Below, piece by piece: positions 20,231 through 31,636 of a DNA stretch of 64,000 nt (within the stretch, counting starts at the first letter, position 1; each line of letters begins with the position of its first letter). The DNA is taken from positions 753,061 through 817,060 of the forward strand of contig ML996695.1 of NCBI GenBank assembly GCA_010356995.1, written 5' to 3'. Source of the DNA: Trichodelitschia bisporula. Taxonomy: Eukaryota; Ascomycota; Dothideomycetes; Phaeotrichales; Phaeotrichaceae. Made by a program: the position numbers and the translations under genes. A model generated the notes under the pieces. It worked only from the letters and a program-made list of their open reading frames with translations, did no database searches and was not told where the DNA came from.

Positions 20231-21925
20231 ATGTCCGACCATAGTGTTCTACGGATCACTCGTGTACGTAGTCTCTTCAACTTATCCTCGTATGTCTCGT
20301 ATGCAGGCCGCTGATTCTCGACCTTTTTTCTGTAGGAACTCTACGAGCTCACCAAGGGCGGTGATCTATGTAAGCGTCCCAGATAAGCAACAGCATACCG
20401 TAGTCGTGACGATGAGCTGATGCGGATAAACAGCCATTGCCGCGGCCTGCCGTGATGTGGACGTACGGCGCGTCCGCGCCCTTATTATCGGCCCACCGGA
20501 CACGCCGTATGAGTTCGGTTTCTTCGAGGTAGGACCCACCACAATTTGAATTTCCGGGGCATGCGTACTAATACGGATAGTTCCTGATCAAGTTTGGCAA
20601 AGGTGGGGGAGGCCGATTCGGGCCGATGAGAGCCGGGCTGATATGCTAGACTACCCGACTAAGGCGCCATACGTGATCTCTCTGACTACGAACCGTGGCC
20701 AGACTCGTTTCAACCCCAATATCTACAGCATTGGGAAGGTCTGCCTGTAGGTTGTCTGCCTAAGCTTGTTGGGCCTACCACTAATACCTTTAGGTCCATC
20801 CTTGGGTGCGTGATTTCATCCTTATGGGGCCCGCAGCTAATATACGCAGCACATGGCGGGGTTCGAGCGGTGAGGAGTGGTCTTCAGCCCAGGGACTGGA
20901 GTCTGTACTGCTCTCCATTCAGTCGCTCATGTCGTCGAATCCGTACGAGAACGAACCAGGGTTCGAGGAAGCCCGTGGTGAAGAAGACAAGAAGCTCCAA
21001 CAACTCTACGTTGAAAAAGTGCGTTTCGTAAACGTTTTCCTTCCGCAGCTATTGACCGGGGTAGATCCGCCATGAAACTCTCCGCATCTCTGTCATCGAG
21101 CGCCTCGAGGACCATCTGGGCATCGATCGAAAGCAGAATAAGCGGCCCACACACATCACCCCGGACGCTGAGCCCAATCCTGAAGTGGATGAGTGGGAGC
21201 CGTTCAAGGACAAGTGCAAGCTGCGATGTCTCTGGTACTTCCAGTCCTACATGAATAGCATCAATGACGGTATGGCGAAGCACAAGGATGGAACTCGGTT
21301 CGAGCGCATGCCATTCGAAGGTCACGGCAATCAAATGGACGGTCAATTTATGTACTCGCAGCTGAAGAAGCGCCTGCTCGTAGTGCGCGAGAAGCTCGAT
21401 GAGGAGACGGCCTTGTGGGCTGGCGAGGGCCTTATTGCGGTTCAAAAGGAGCTGACTATTGCGAACAACATCAAGCGGCAGTACGAACAGACAGTGGAGC
21501 TGTTCAAGCGCTTGGACAGCCCCTTGGACATTGAGCTCATCGACGACAACCCATTCGTGTGGATCCTGACGCTCGTCGGGCAGCCGATGACGAACCTGGA
21601 CGCGGGTATCGTGCGTATCCGCATGCACATCAGTCCAAACTTCCCTGAGGAGCAGCCACGAGTTGTTGTGCTGACACCGCTGTTCCACCACCGCATCTCC
21701 AGCTCCGGGCAACTCTGCTACTTCACGACCCGCGACTCGAGCAACCTCGCCTCGCACGTACAGGCCATCATAACGGCCATTGAGGATGAGAATCCAGCCT
21801 ACGATCCCCGTACCCTGGTCAATCCCGAGGCGGCGAAGCTGCTGTGGGGCAGCCCCGAGGACAAGAAGACGTACAACCGGCGGCTGCGACGGAGTGTCCA
21901 GGACAGTCTTGAGTATGGCTACTAA
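20231..21925 (+). CDS. Ubiquitin-conjugating enzyme-like protein with two UBC folds
   Basis: Eight exons: 20231-20263, 20336-20369, 20434-20528, 20581-20602, 20650-20746, 20794-20805, 20850-21018 and 21065-21925, giving 440 aa. The N-terminal UBC fold carries [29 protein letters not shown], the [19 protein letters not shown] active site with Cys93, and [18 protein letters not shown]; this is a complete E2 core resembling UBE2Z-type enzymes. The C-terminal half holds a second UBC-like fold: [36 protein letters not shown] and [12 protein letters not shown] with Cys372 at the equivalent place. The first domain should accept ubiquitin from E1. Whether the second is catalytic is open. One exon has only 12 bases (20794-20805), supplying SIL and parts of flanking codons of the active-site loop. 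The exon count is unusually high for this window. Confidence 0.9.
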
Positions 21926-22667
21926 GCTGAGCGGCACCGAGATGCTAAGGGTCGTAGGTGCCTTTAGAGTCCTCGCCTCCTTGACATCCGACGTACCAGG
22001 ATCTGTTTGGACTTTAGTCCATGTTCCCTCTTGACCTTTTGTTCCGCACCCCTCAAAATGGTCCACCCAACCCCTCCTCAACACGCATAATATTCACGGC
22101 CTCGTTTCCTTTTCTGTTTCACTAACGGCGCAGGGTTACCTGAAATACTGACTTCGGATTCTTAGAAGAGCATTGATGCGGCATGGGCTAGGTTTTATGG
22201 GATCGGGAGCTTGCGCGCTGCATTATTCGGCTGGCGTTTCCTCTGTCTTTGCGCGTCTGCTCATTTACAGTTGTGTGGCTCTGTCTATGTCGTCGTCGGG
22301 ATGGGACTTGTCATGGAGAAGGGCGCTTCATGGCGTTTCAGTGAAGGTAAAGTGCACGCCCTCTAGGGAGAGGGTGAAAGGGATAATTTGACCTTGTGGG
22401 AATCGGCTTCTTTTGCTCGCTAAGCATGGGGAGGCTCGATAAAAGCTTTTATGAAACACCCTTCGTTCTCTCAAATCTTCATCTACACCCCGCAGCTCAA
22501 TGCTAGTATCGCGCCCAAGTGCCTTCTTCTCGGTGAGAAGTACATAAACCAAACCACCAGGCAACGCCCCAACTCTGAAATACCATTTTGACATATCACC
22601 ACCTTAGAGTTTCTCCTCCCTCACCCTCCACTCCACAGGCAACCAATACCATCGCTCACTCTCCACC
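21926..22667. other. Convergent 3' spacer, tandem-UBC protein / PEX5
   Basis: Probable 3' UTRs of two convergent genes. No other feature seen. Confidence 0.5.
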
Positions 22668-24116
22668 TCAAAAATCAAACTCCCCACGAAAAACCTCGGG
22701 ATCCATCCCGGGTCCAACCCTGTCCATCAAATCGCGCCGGCCCATATTCGTGAACACACGCCGCAGCGTCTCATAGAGATTCGTGCTCTGGTTCTGCGTA
22801 ATCAACCGGTCGAGCTCCGCGTCCGACACCGACCCACTGCCCCCACCACCCACCAGCTCCTTCGCCTTCTCCCGCCCCTCCTTCTCAACCACCTTATGCA
22901 TCGCCAGCGCACCCAGCAGGTGGCCCGCCGCCTCAGGCAGCACGCCGATGTTGATACAGCTGACGCCGAGGTTATACCGTGCACGGACGAAGTTAGGTCG
23001 CAGGGCGAGTGCATGCTCATACGCCGCAATGGCCTCCTCGCTGCGGCCGGAATTGGCCAGCGTGGCGCCGAGCCGGTTCCAGAGCAGATGCAGGTTGGGC
23101 GCGGCGTTGGCGACGCCCGCATCTGCCGTCTCTAGCGCGCATTGGAAGCAGTCGACTGCCTTGCTGAACTCGTCTGCTGCGTAGAAGAGCACGCCCAGTC
23201 CGACTTGTACGTCTGGGTCTAGGGACTCGGCTTCGGGCCGCAGTTGCGCGGCGCGCAGGAATAGGTTCGTTACCTTTTCATGTAGTGCTGTACGCGAGGT
23301 GACGCCTATGTCCTTGGGCTCGTCAAGCGGCTCGTTGATTAGCTCTGGGTACTTCGTTGCGATCCAACGCTCAAGGGTGCGGTAGGCGGAGGTTTCGTAT
23401 GATTCGTTGGTATAAGAGACGGCGAGGCCCATGAGCGCTTCCAGGTTGTTGGGGTCGAGTTTCAGGGCCTCCTCTAGCGCGCGGATAGCGGGTATCTCCT
23501 TCTCGTTCTGTGCCTGTGCTGAGCCTAGGCGCACCCATGCATCGACGTGGTCGGGCTGCTTCTGAACCGCGGCCTCGAAGGCGAGCGCCGCGAGGGAGAG
23601 ATTCCCACCGGAGTCCATGATGCGCAGACCCTCAGCAAAGGGGTCGGCAAGGTCGGCAAACGGGTTATGCTGCTCGAAGAGGTAATCGCCGAGGGCGGGA
23701 TCGTGGCTGAAGTGGACATTGAGGTCGTCGAAGTCCTTCCAGGCGTCAAGCCCGTCGCCCTCGAGTCCTGTCTCCCACGCCGTATCATCGTCAACCATGG
23801 ACCTAGCAGCCTGCGTCTCAGCCTGGATCCCTCGCCAGATGGACTCGAAATCGCCGAACGCGTCCGTTTCGCCGACTGACCTGTCTAGCCCCTCGAGCTC
23901 GCGCTCTATCGCCGCCTGCGCCGCCGCATCCGTGTCCACCTCCGCGGTCGCCGCCTTGTCCCCCGTCTCCAGCTCCGCGAACTGCGCTTCCCACTGCTGG
24001 TCGTCCAGCTCCACCATGCGCCCCTTGCCCTTCCCCATCTCTTGCTGCGGCTGTGGCTGCGCCCACGCCTGGCCGCCGGCCATCGGACTCGCAAACCGCG
24101 GCTGCATGGCCATGCC

Positions 24117-24152
<36 letters not shown>

Positions 24153-24707
24153 ACCCACGTTCATCATAGGCCGGTAAGCTTGCTGAGCCGGGCCTTGGGT
24201 GTGCGCCTGGTATTGGGCAAACTCGGCGGACGAGAACGCAGGGCCCTGCTGGTGGTGGAGCTGAGGCCCTGGTGACTGGATACCCGGCGACTGGAGCCCG
24301 GGATCGAACTCGGCGGCCCAGGCGGCGGGTGCGGGAGAGTGGGACATGTTGTGTAGCTCCTGGCGCATCTGGTCCATCTGCCATGGGGAGGCGTGGGCGG
24401 GGGCCATAGCGGGGAGGGCACCGGGTGCTTGCATAAACTCGTCCATCATCTGGGTGGCATGTTAGTCTTATGAATATGTGGTGATACAAGGCGCGCAAGG
24501 CTGTGAGTGAGGCATGCGGGGGAGATGTGCGGTACGTACGCCATCTTGACCGGGCGCTGCCTGGCTACGCATGCCTTCTGCCATGCCGCCTGGTCCGCGC
24601 CCAACCAGCCGGTCGCGCTGCAGCGACTTGTCGTCCTGGACATGCTTGGTGAACTGGCTGAGAGGGTTGGCGGCGGTAGAGCACTCAGCCCCTCCGAGAA
24701 ATGACAT
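22668..24707 (-). CDS. PEX5: Peroxisomal targeting signal 1 receptor Pex5
   Basis: Cycling receptor that binds PTS1 (SKL-type) cargo in the cytosol and docks at the peroxisomal membrane. Exons: 24540-24707 and 22668-24449, giving 649 aa; the 90-bp intron joins GQDG to MMDEFMQAPG. The N-terminus MSFLGGAECSTAANPLSQF contains the conserved Cys9 that is mono-ubiquitinated for receptor recycling. The first half is disordered and has WxxxF/Y-type Pex14/Pex13 contact motifs (WAAEF, WEAQF). It also carries a (Gly-Met)7-like run encoded at about 24111-24158. From about residue 320 the TPR array follows (AALAFEAAVQKQPDHVDAW, ALEEALKLDPNNLEALMGLA, AYEHALALRPNFVRARYNLG), ending just before the stop. Length and order match fungal Pex5. 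Confidence 0.95.
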
Positions 24708-25363
24708 GGCGGGTCTGTGTACTGCGGGGTCGGTTTGGGGGGGGCAGGAAGCGTTCAGCAGGCCAGTAGCCGGATCCGAAGGTAACAGAGGTGTAAAGAT
24801 TGTGCAAGTGTTTCTCTAAGGATGTGAAGCGGAGTGAGATGGGGAGATGTGGAGGTTTGTGGGGTTAGGGAGTTTGTCAGCTGCGAAAGTGTTTACCTGT
24901 GGGGTTGCCGGGGGGCGATTTATTCGGCTCTCTTCCCGAGGCTCATCACAAGAGGCGGCGGGCCGTGAAAACAAGTCCGTGGCGCGGCTCATTCGAAACG
25001 CCCCTCATCATCGCAAAATGCACCAATACGGATGTAGTCAATTCACATACAAGTCAATTCACAGTAAGTAATGAAGCACATCATCTTTCGAACACACACA
25101 ATTTATTGCCCGTAGATCCCAGAAAACATCAGTAGAGTGGTGATTTCAACGCCACATAAAGTGCAAACCACCCCGCCCTCTAATCCATTTCCCACATCCA
25201 TATCATACAACCCGTTTTTGCTCGTACGTAAAAAACGCATCGCATTATCTACAGGACTTGTGAGCGAAATGCCCTAGGAACAGACTCCACAGGAAGTTCC
25301 CAACTCCACGACATGTAGGGGTCATAATTCCGAGGCACAGATTTCTTCGTCATCCCATCCCCT
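24708..25363. other. Intergenic region, PEX5 promoter / RRM gene 3' end
   Basis: Upstream region of PEX5 and downstream region of the RRM protein gene, both on the minus strand. No gene seen. Confidence 0.5.
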
Positions 25364-26385
25364 CTACTCCGGCTTGGTCCTAGCACTGGAGAAACTGTAG
25401 TCGATACGAAGTTGGCGTCCATAGACCTCCCTGCCCTCAAGCAATTCCCGGGCCGCCGTGGCGCTCTCGACGTCGGTGAAGTCGGCATGCGCGAAACCAC
25501 GCGGCTGGCCGGTGCGGCGGTCGATGGCCACGCGGACGTCAACGACGTTGCGCACATCACGGAAGAGCTCGTTGAGGTCCTTGTCCGACATGTCGTACGA
25601 CATGTTGCCGACAAACAGCGTCTTGGAGGGGACGTTGGGGTTGCGCCGAGGAGCCTGTGTGCGGGGACGGTGGACCTGGACAGCAAGACGGCGGCCCTGG
25701 AACACCTGCTGGTTCATCTCCTCAATTGCCCTCTGAGCGCTCTCAGCGTTCTCGAAGTCGACGTAGCCAAAACTGCGCTGTATTAGCAATTGTTTTCGTG
25801 GAGTGCAGGCTCCTCTAGAAATGGAGGCCAAACGTACCCCCTGCTCGTGCCGCTCGGGTCGTAGACGATCTTGACACCCTTAACGGGGCCAAAGGCGCCG
25901 AAAAGGTCCCTCAGTGCATCCTCGGACACTTCGAAGAACAGGTTGCCGACGTAGATGGTAGCCTCGGGGTCACCCGGCGTAACATGGCCACGGGTAGGCT
26001 TCCTTCCAGTCGAGGCGCCTGTTGCAGCTTGAGCGGCACCCGCAGACGCTACAGCTGTTAGAAAGCTATAATCCGAATTCCACACGATAAACATACTGAA
26101 AGCCCCATCCGTAACAGCTCCCACCGCTTCGGCCTGCGCCTCCTGTGCCGACTCGGCCTCCTTCACATCGGCGACCTCGGCACTTGAAGGCGCCTCCGGG
26201 ATCGTCTCATCAGTAGTCTTAGCCTCGGTGGCGGGGACAGCATCGGTGCTGTTGAACCGACACTGGAAAGGCGGAATGGCAGCCAGCTTGGGAGTCTGAG
26301 TCGCGCGAAGGTTGGAGATGGTGACAATTGACCGCGGCTTGGACAACAAGGAAGAAGGAGCGGAAGACAGCGCCTTGAAGGCCAT
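25364..26385 (-). CDS. Two-RRM RNA-binding protein with probable mitochondrial presequence
   Basis: Exons on the minus strand: 26097-26385, 25838-26048 and 25364-25772, giving 302 aa. The N-terminus (MAFKALSSAPSSLLSKPRSI..., rich in Ser, Lys, Arg, without acids for 45 residues) looks like a mitochondrial targeting sequence. An Ala/Glu-rich linker follows. RRM1 (about 124-200) has RNP2 IYVGNLFF and, across the second junction, RNP1 SRGFGYVDF. RRM2 (about 213-291) has RNP2 LFVGNMSY and RNP1 RGFAHADF. Canonical aromatic positions are largely present, so single-stranded RNA binding is likely. The target is unknown; organellar RNA metabolism or a nucleolin-like role are options. The 48-base first intron (26049-26096) has no stop and keeps frame if retained. 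Confidence 0.88.
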
Positions 26386-26483
26386 GCGCCGGATTGAGTA
26401 CCTGAAGGGGATTGAGAGTTAGCGACCGTGAAGCGATGGGAGGGGACAATTGGAGATGTTTATATACGCACATGATGAGTGTA

Positions 26484-26499
26484 GGGGGGGGGGGGGGGG
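26484..26499. repeat. Poly-G run, 16 bases
   Basis: Uninterrupted G run about 100 bp upstream of the RRM protein start; it is a C run on the sense strand of that gene. Confidence 0.9.
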
Positions 26500-26553
26500 T
26501 GTCTTAGGTGGAATACGGGGCTATGCAACTGAGAGAGATAACGTGGCCAGATG

Positions 26554-26598
26554 GAGGGGTGGGAGTGTGAGGGGTGGGAGTGTGAGGGGTGGGAATGG
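26554..26598. repeat. Tandem repeat, GAGGGGTGGGAGTGT x3
   Basis: Two perfect copies of a 15-base G-rich unit and a third slightly diverged copy, in noncoding DNA upstream of the RRM gene. Confidence 0.85.
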
Positions 26599-26936
26599 GT
26601 TTGTAGATGGGCAGGCGTTCACGAGAGAGGAAGAAAGTGTGCGTCCGGAAAGTTCGCAAAGTTCGCAGGAGAAGTTTTGGTCCAAGCGAAATCTATCTAC
26701 TGCCAAGACGCTAGTGGGGCTTCCTTGCACCCACTTGAACCCTTTGCGCTGAATTCGCTTGAGAACCACATCTTCCCTCCCACTTCAGCCTCGCAGCTAC
26801 CGTATCCAAGAGAAAATAAACCATCGTCAGCTGCCATTTGCACTGCCCGGTTACCTTGCACGAATGAATCATTCGTTCTGCCTTTGCATGTCGTCATTCT
26901 GCTATCAACTCTCGCTTCTTAGCGAAGCACGGTACC

Positions 26937-26953
26937 TACGGAGTACCTCCGTA
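26937..26953. repeat. Inverted repeat TACGGAG-TAC-CTCCGTA
   Basis: Perfect 7-base arms around a 3-base centre, embedded in a larger run of GTAC/CCGTACGG-like words. Confidence 0.8.
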
Positions 26954-27695
26954 CGGTCCACCGCGTCCATGTCGGGGGTGGCGAGCCTCGTCTCTCGCTC
27001 AGTGCCGGCTACCCGGCAGTAGGTTCCAGCGGGCCGGAATTCGTGCAGTGGGTCTGATAGTGCCATGGATCACCGGGCAAGTTGATTTTAAAGTTGTTGA
27101 GCGTTGCCCCCAGTGGTTTGAAGAACAAAGTGCTTGACCAAAGCAGACTCATGGGATATCACTGGAGCCAATCGCGCCCCTTGTTGCATATCACAGACAC
27201 AAGCCACAGCAACGATCCCAAGCCTTAAAGAGGTAGGTAAATGTGGCGGGTGCCCAAGAATAATCACACCACTTTCGGGGTACACAGTAGAGTTAGCTAG
27301 AATGTTCGCTGCAGCAATGACCGTGATGTACGAGTAATACGTCATCCCCACCACCAGCCTCGCTTTGGCAATGCACATCACACCCTGCCTTGTGGCATGT
27401 GAAGCCTCCAAGTTATGCAAGGTAAAGTGGGGGTCGTGTCTTCACCTCGTGGGTTTCGCAGGTCATGCCCCATTGACCAGTTGGAGTCGCCGACATGCAG
27501 CATGCCCATCCGAGCATCACGCTGGTAACTTCGGGTGGCGGCTAGGCATCACCGTCTGGTCCCCTTGCTTTGCTTGCCGTGGAGTCGGAAATCTTCATGG
27601 CGAGGCGGGAGGCATCGAGGCGATTTTGGCCGCAGTATAACCCTCTAGTTCTAGCTGGGCTCCAATTGTCATTGACGCAACAAGGGGCAACATGG

Positions 27696-27711
27696 ACTGT
27701 ACGGGTACAGT
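27696..27711. promoter_or_regulatory. Dyad ACTGTAC-GG-GTACAGT
   Basis: Perfect 7-base inverted arms with a 2-base centre, the same arms and spacing as the palindrome before RPE (9024-9039). Possible binding site for a dimeric factor; the role is inferred. Confidence 0.35.
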
Positions 27712-28437
27712 AGAAGCGGGGGTACCGTACAGCTGCGTGAATGCATAAGTACCGTAACTGCACGACTACGGGCTCGACTTCACTGTGGTCGTGTGCATCT
27801 GTATACTACGGTATGAAGTAACTCAGATGGTTGATAAGCGACGATAAGGCTTCAGGATAGGGGCTCAACTCGTGAGAGAACAGCTGTTAATTATCCTCTA
27901 ACGTTAGCCAATTGGTACTCAAATTGGGTGAAGACTCGGTCTCTCCGGTGGTCGTTCAGAGTCTTTTCGAGTGCTACTGTATCAATCCTTCGTGGTCAAC
28001 GGCGGTGCTGTATCGGTACGGCATGTACGGATGTACGAAGTACGAAGTAGTTGTTGCGTGTGTTTTGGTGTTGAATCATGGCCGAAGCTCGGGAGTGTCG
28101 CGGGGTGATCCGTGACTGGTCAAAGCGCGACCGGGGGTCGCGTTACTTGTCTCTGTCAAAGTCGACGTGCCATCGAACATCCATCCCGCTCCTCCATCCC
28201 CCACACCCAACAACACTCCCCGAGATCTCCACATTCTCAACCACCAGATACCTTATTCGCCTCATTCTTACACGCCAATTATTCACCAGCATCTTCGACA
28301 TTACTTTCCTCGCCACTACCCCACGAAGTCGGCTGCAGTGACCGCAAATTCGGCCCATGTCTCGACGCGTCCTACGCGTACCAGCCGTCTAGAACGATTT
28401 CTGCTCCGCCTCGACCCACTCTCACCTCGCCTTCACC

Positions 28438-31099
28438 ATGTACCTGCCACGTAATCTCATATCACATCTTTATCTGCACCTCAAACAGACGCACCATCCG
28501 ACCTCTCCTCCGGTTCTTATCCTCGTCTCGCTCGACCCGGACGCGCTCTGTGCCTGTCGCATTCTGACCGCATTGTTCAAACGCGACTTTATCCCACACA
28601 AGATTAAACCCATATCCGGTTATGGAGATCTCATGCGCGTTGGCACGGAGCTTGTCCGTCCCATGCGCACAACAGACGGCGGGAGCGGTGGCGTCGTAGT
28701 ATGTCTCGGAGTGGGTGGCATGGTTGATCTCGAAGCTATGCTCGGACTGGAAGTCGACGAACAAGGAAATGGTGGCATGGGGGATGTCGAAATCTGGGTG
28801 GTAGACGCACGAAGGCCTTGGAACCTGAGCAATGTCTTCGGCATGCAGAATCTGGGCTCTCTAACCGAGAACGGTGAACCCGTCGCCAAAGTCAAAGGCG
28901 TCGAGCAGGGCCGCATATCCGAGTCTTATCGTCCCGGAAGAGGAGCCATTGTGGTTTTTGACGACGGAGACATCGAGGACGAGCTTGCTTCGGAGAGGAC
29001 CGCGTACTGTGCCCTGGCGGAGATGCCCGAACTGGGCGAGGACGATGAGGAGTTCGACGATGGTTCCGATTCAGGCTCCGACACTGCTGTTGAGGACGAT
29101 GTCCCCGAGTCTGGCCAGTCTTCCCGGAAACGGAAATCACCCTCAGACCCGGAAGACAGCGACAGCGAGGCGGACGAAGGCACGCCTCACAAAAAGCGGC
29201 GGAGCAACTCGGTAAGTTCCCTTAGTGCTATCGCGATGTGTCTAACGTGATCAGTCTTCTTCTATCCCGTCCACTCCGGAACGGCCTGCTCGCCGCGGGC
29301 TGCTTGTCACTGAGGGGGGTCCCAGTTCAGATACCGATATTGTTCACTCGGGTTCACCCTCGGAACCTGGGTCACCTGCGCGCAGGGAGCCCTCTGCCCG
29401 CAAACTCCGCCAGCGTCTGCTTAGACTGCGTCGCCAGTATGGCGCCGTCCTGCGCGCTTACTACGACCTCGGAGCCTCTTACTCTGAGCCTATTTCATCC
29501 CTTATTTACAGTCTTGCGTGTGATCTTGGACGCGACGACAATGACTTGCTGTGGCTCACCATCGTCGGTGTAAGCAGTCTGGAAATCTCAGGCCGCACAT
29601 CCAACGGTCTCGGTCTTTCTCCGCTCTCCACCAGCGGTCGTTCATCGGGTTGGACTCGCGATCGCGGCGAGCGAATCCGCGCTGTGCTCCGCGACGAAGT
29701 ACGCCGCCTCAACCCAACGGATCTCAAGGACGTTTCTCGTGAAGCCAATCTCGGTGAGGCGAGCGGTGTGATTCAGACCCACGCGCGGAGCCCAACTGAT
29801 ATGGCCATTCACCTGTCTCCCGAACCACGTTTCCTGCTGGTCCGCCACTGGTCGCTTTACGACAGTATGCTTCACTCGCCTTATCTTTCAGCCAAACTGC
29901 GTGTGTGGAGTGATGCGGGTCGCCGCCGCCTTCACAAGCTCCTTGCTAAAATGGGCATCAGTCTAACGCAGTGTCGACAAGCATACACTCATATGGACCT
30001 GGACATAAAACGCAGCCTGCGAGATCGTCTGCTTAAGTTTGCGCCGCAGTACGGTCTGGATGGTCTGGTACCGCCCGAAGTAGGCCAAGGCACTGTAGGC
30101 AAAGAGGGTTGGGGGTTTGTTCGGTGCTGGGGCTGGAAAGCATGTCTGTCGGCGATGGATGTCGGCATCATCCTTGGTGCCATTCTGGAAGTCGGTGACC
30201 TGGACCCCAAGACTGCCGCGGCCGCAGCGAACTACCGTCCCGGTCAGCCTCAGTCCGTCATTCACTCTGGCATCTCAACGCCGGGTTCTCGCACAGGCCC
30301 CGCTCCCTCGACCTCGTCACCAGGACCGCAAGATGAACTGAAAGCACGCGAGGAAGCACTAATGAAACGGTTTTGGACGGCCTATGACTCACTTGGATCG
30401 GTCGACATTCTTACGTCTCACATCATTACGGCACAACACTTGTACCGGGCTATTCTTCGGACCGGCACATCCCTACTCGAGAAGCGGCAGATTCGTCCCC
30501 TTCGTGCGTTTCGCATGGCTGTGGTCAAGGAGGGTCCGGATGTTGAGCTTTTCACCCACCCGGGTGCTCTGATCAAACTTGCACTCTGGATCGCCGAGGC
30601 TATTGGCGAAACGGAAGGCGATAAGGGCCGCAAGGGCGGCGAGCTCGTTATGGCTGGTTTGGATGAGGAGCGTGGCATCTACGTCGTCGTCGGTCTGGGT
30701 GGTGGTGCCGCAGTCATGGCACAGAAAGAACGCGAAGCACGGCGCAAAGAGCGCAAGGCAGCTCGAGAGAAGAAGCGGGTCGAGAAGCGGGCCGGGCGTG
30801 AGAAAAGGAAGCAGGCACGGCGAGAACAGCTGGAGGCCCTCGGTGAGGAATGGGATGAGGACGACCTCAGCGAGAGTGAAGAAGAGAGTGACAGCGAGGA
30901 CGAGAGTGACGACGAGGAGGAGGAGCGTGAGGAGCGTGGCAAGGCGCTCAATCGGTTCGGTAACGCGTTCCAGGAAGTCATTGCAGAGACGGGCGCTCGT
31001 GTGCGGGTTGACAACTTTGAGCATTGCGTGGTGGAAGTGCGCAAGGAGGACTTAGGCGGGTTCTTAGAGAACTTGAGCATGAAGGCGGTTGTGGGATGA
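28438..31099 (+). CDS. CDC45: Replication initiation and elongation factor Cdc45
   Basis: Subunit of the CMG replicative helicase (Cdc45-Mcm2-7-GINS), loaded at origins at S-phase entry. Exons: 28438-29211 and 29255-31099, joined over a 43-bp intron with a TCTAAC branch site, giving 872 aa. The N-terminus MYLPRNLISHLYLHL and the DHH-like LVSLDPDALCACRIL are family hallmarks. IWVVDARRPWNLSNVFG and, after the junction, YYDLGASYSEPISSLIYSLA and NDLLWLTIVG follow. An acidic region with an adjacent basic patch (about residues 195-260) sits at the usual internal linker. Near the C-terminus, a Lys/Arg-rich helix and a Glu/Asp/Ser run (about residues 770-825) precede NRFGNAFQEVIAETGARVR and the conserved end. 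ATG 28438 follows a C/T-rich leader and is the only fitting start. Confidence 0.96.
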
Positions 31100-31636
31100 T
31101 GGGATTCGGAGTGTGCATATTGTTCATATGGCTGTATGGTGTCGGGCTGGGGGCATGGGACGGCCTTATTCATACTAGCCTTGGGACGGCGTAGTGATGA
31201 TGCATTTAGCCGCGTTGACAGGTGATGGGGGTCTGTTTAGGGATCGTGTGGCTATTTTTGCTAGATGATGGCATGGAATGATTGCTCTGGGTCTGCCCTG
31301 CTGTGTGTTCATGTTATTACTCCTATTGGTGTTCATGTTTTGGCGTCTCTCTACTGTGTACGGTCTGACTTGTAGTTGACCGCTGATTAGCTCATGAGGT
31401 GTGGCTGAGGTACAGGGCAGGCTGAAAGGATGATGGCGCAGCAACGATGACGCCAGTTTCGCTTCTCCCCTGGCCGAAACTTTCTTTCAACGAAAACACC
31501 AAATCCCCATTTCAAATCCGCTCTTTTTCGCCTCCCAATCTACTCCGTCGCCATGCTCGGCGCTTTAATATGATCTCAGTTCCTCAATCCCAACTCTACA
31601 CCTCACCCTTCAACGCGCCGTACAGCCTCTCCCGAC
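31100..31636. other. Intergenic region, CDC45 to PTC7-like
   Basis: 3' region of CDC45 and promoter/leader of the phosphatase gene. Nothing else seen. Confidence 0.5.

Larger units (their letters stand above)
26386..28437. other. 2 kb gene-free region between RRM gene and CDC45
   Basis: Divergent upstream region. It contains a 16-base G run (26484-26499), a 15-base tandem repeat (26554-26598), a TACGGAG-TAC-CTCCGTA inverted repeat (26937-26953) and an ACTGTAC-GG-GTACAGT dyad (27696-27711). Several further CCGTACGG/GGTACCGTAC-like words occur between 26930 and 28060. No supported gene on either strand. Confidence 0.5.
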
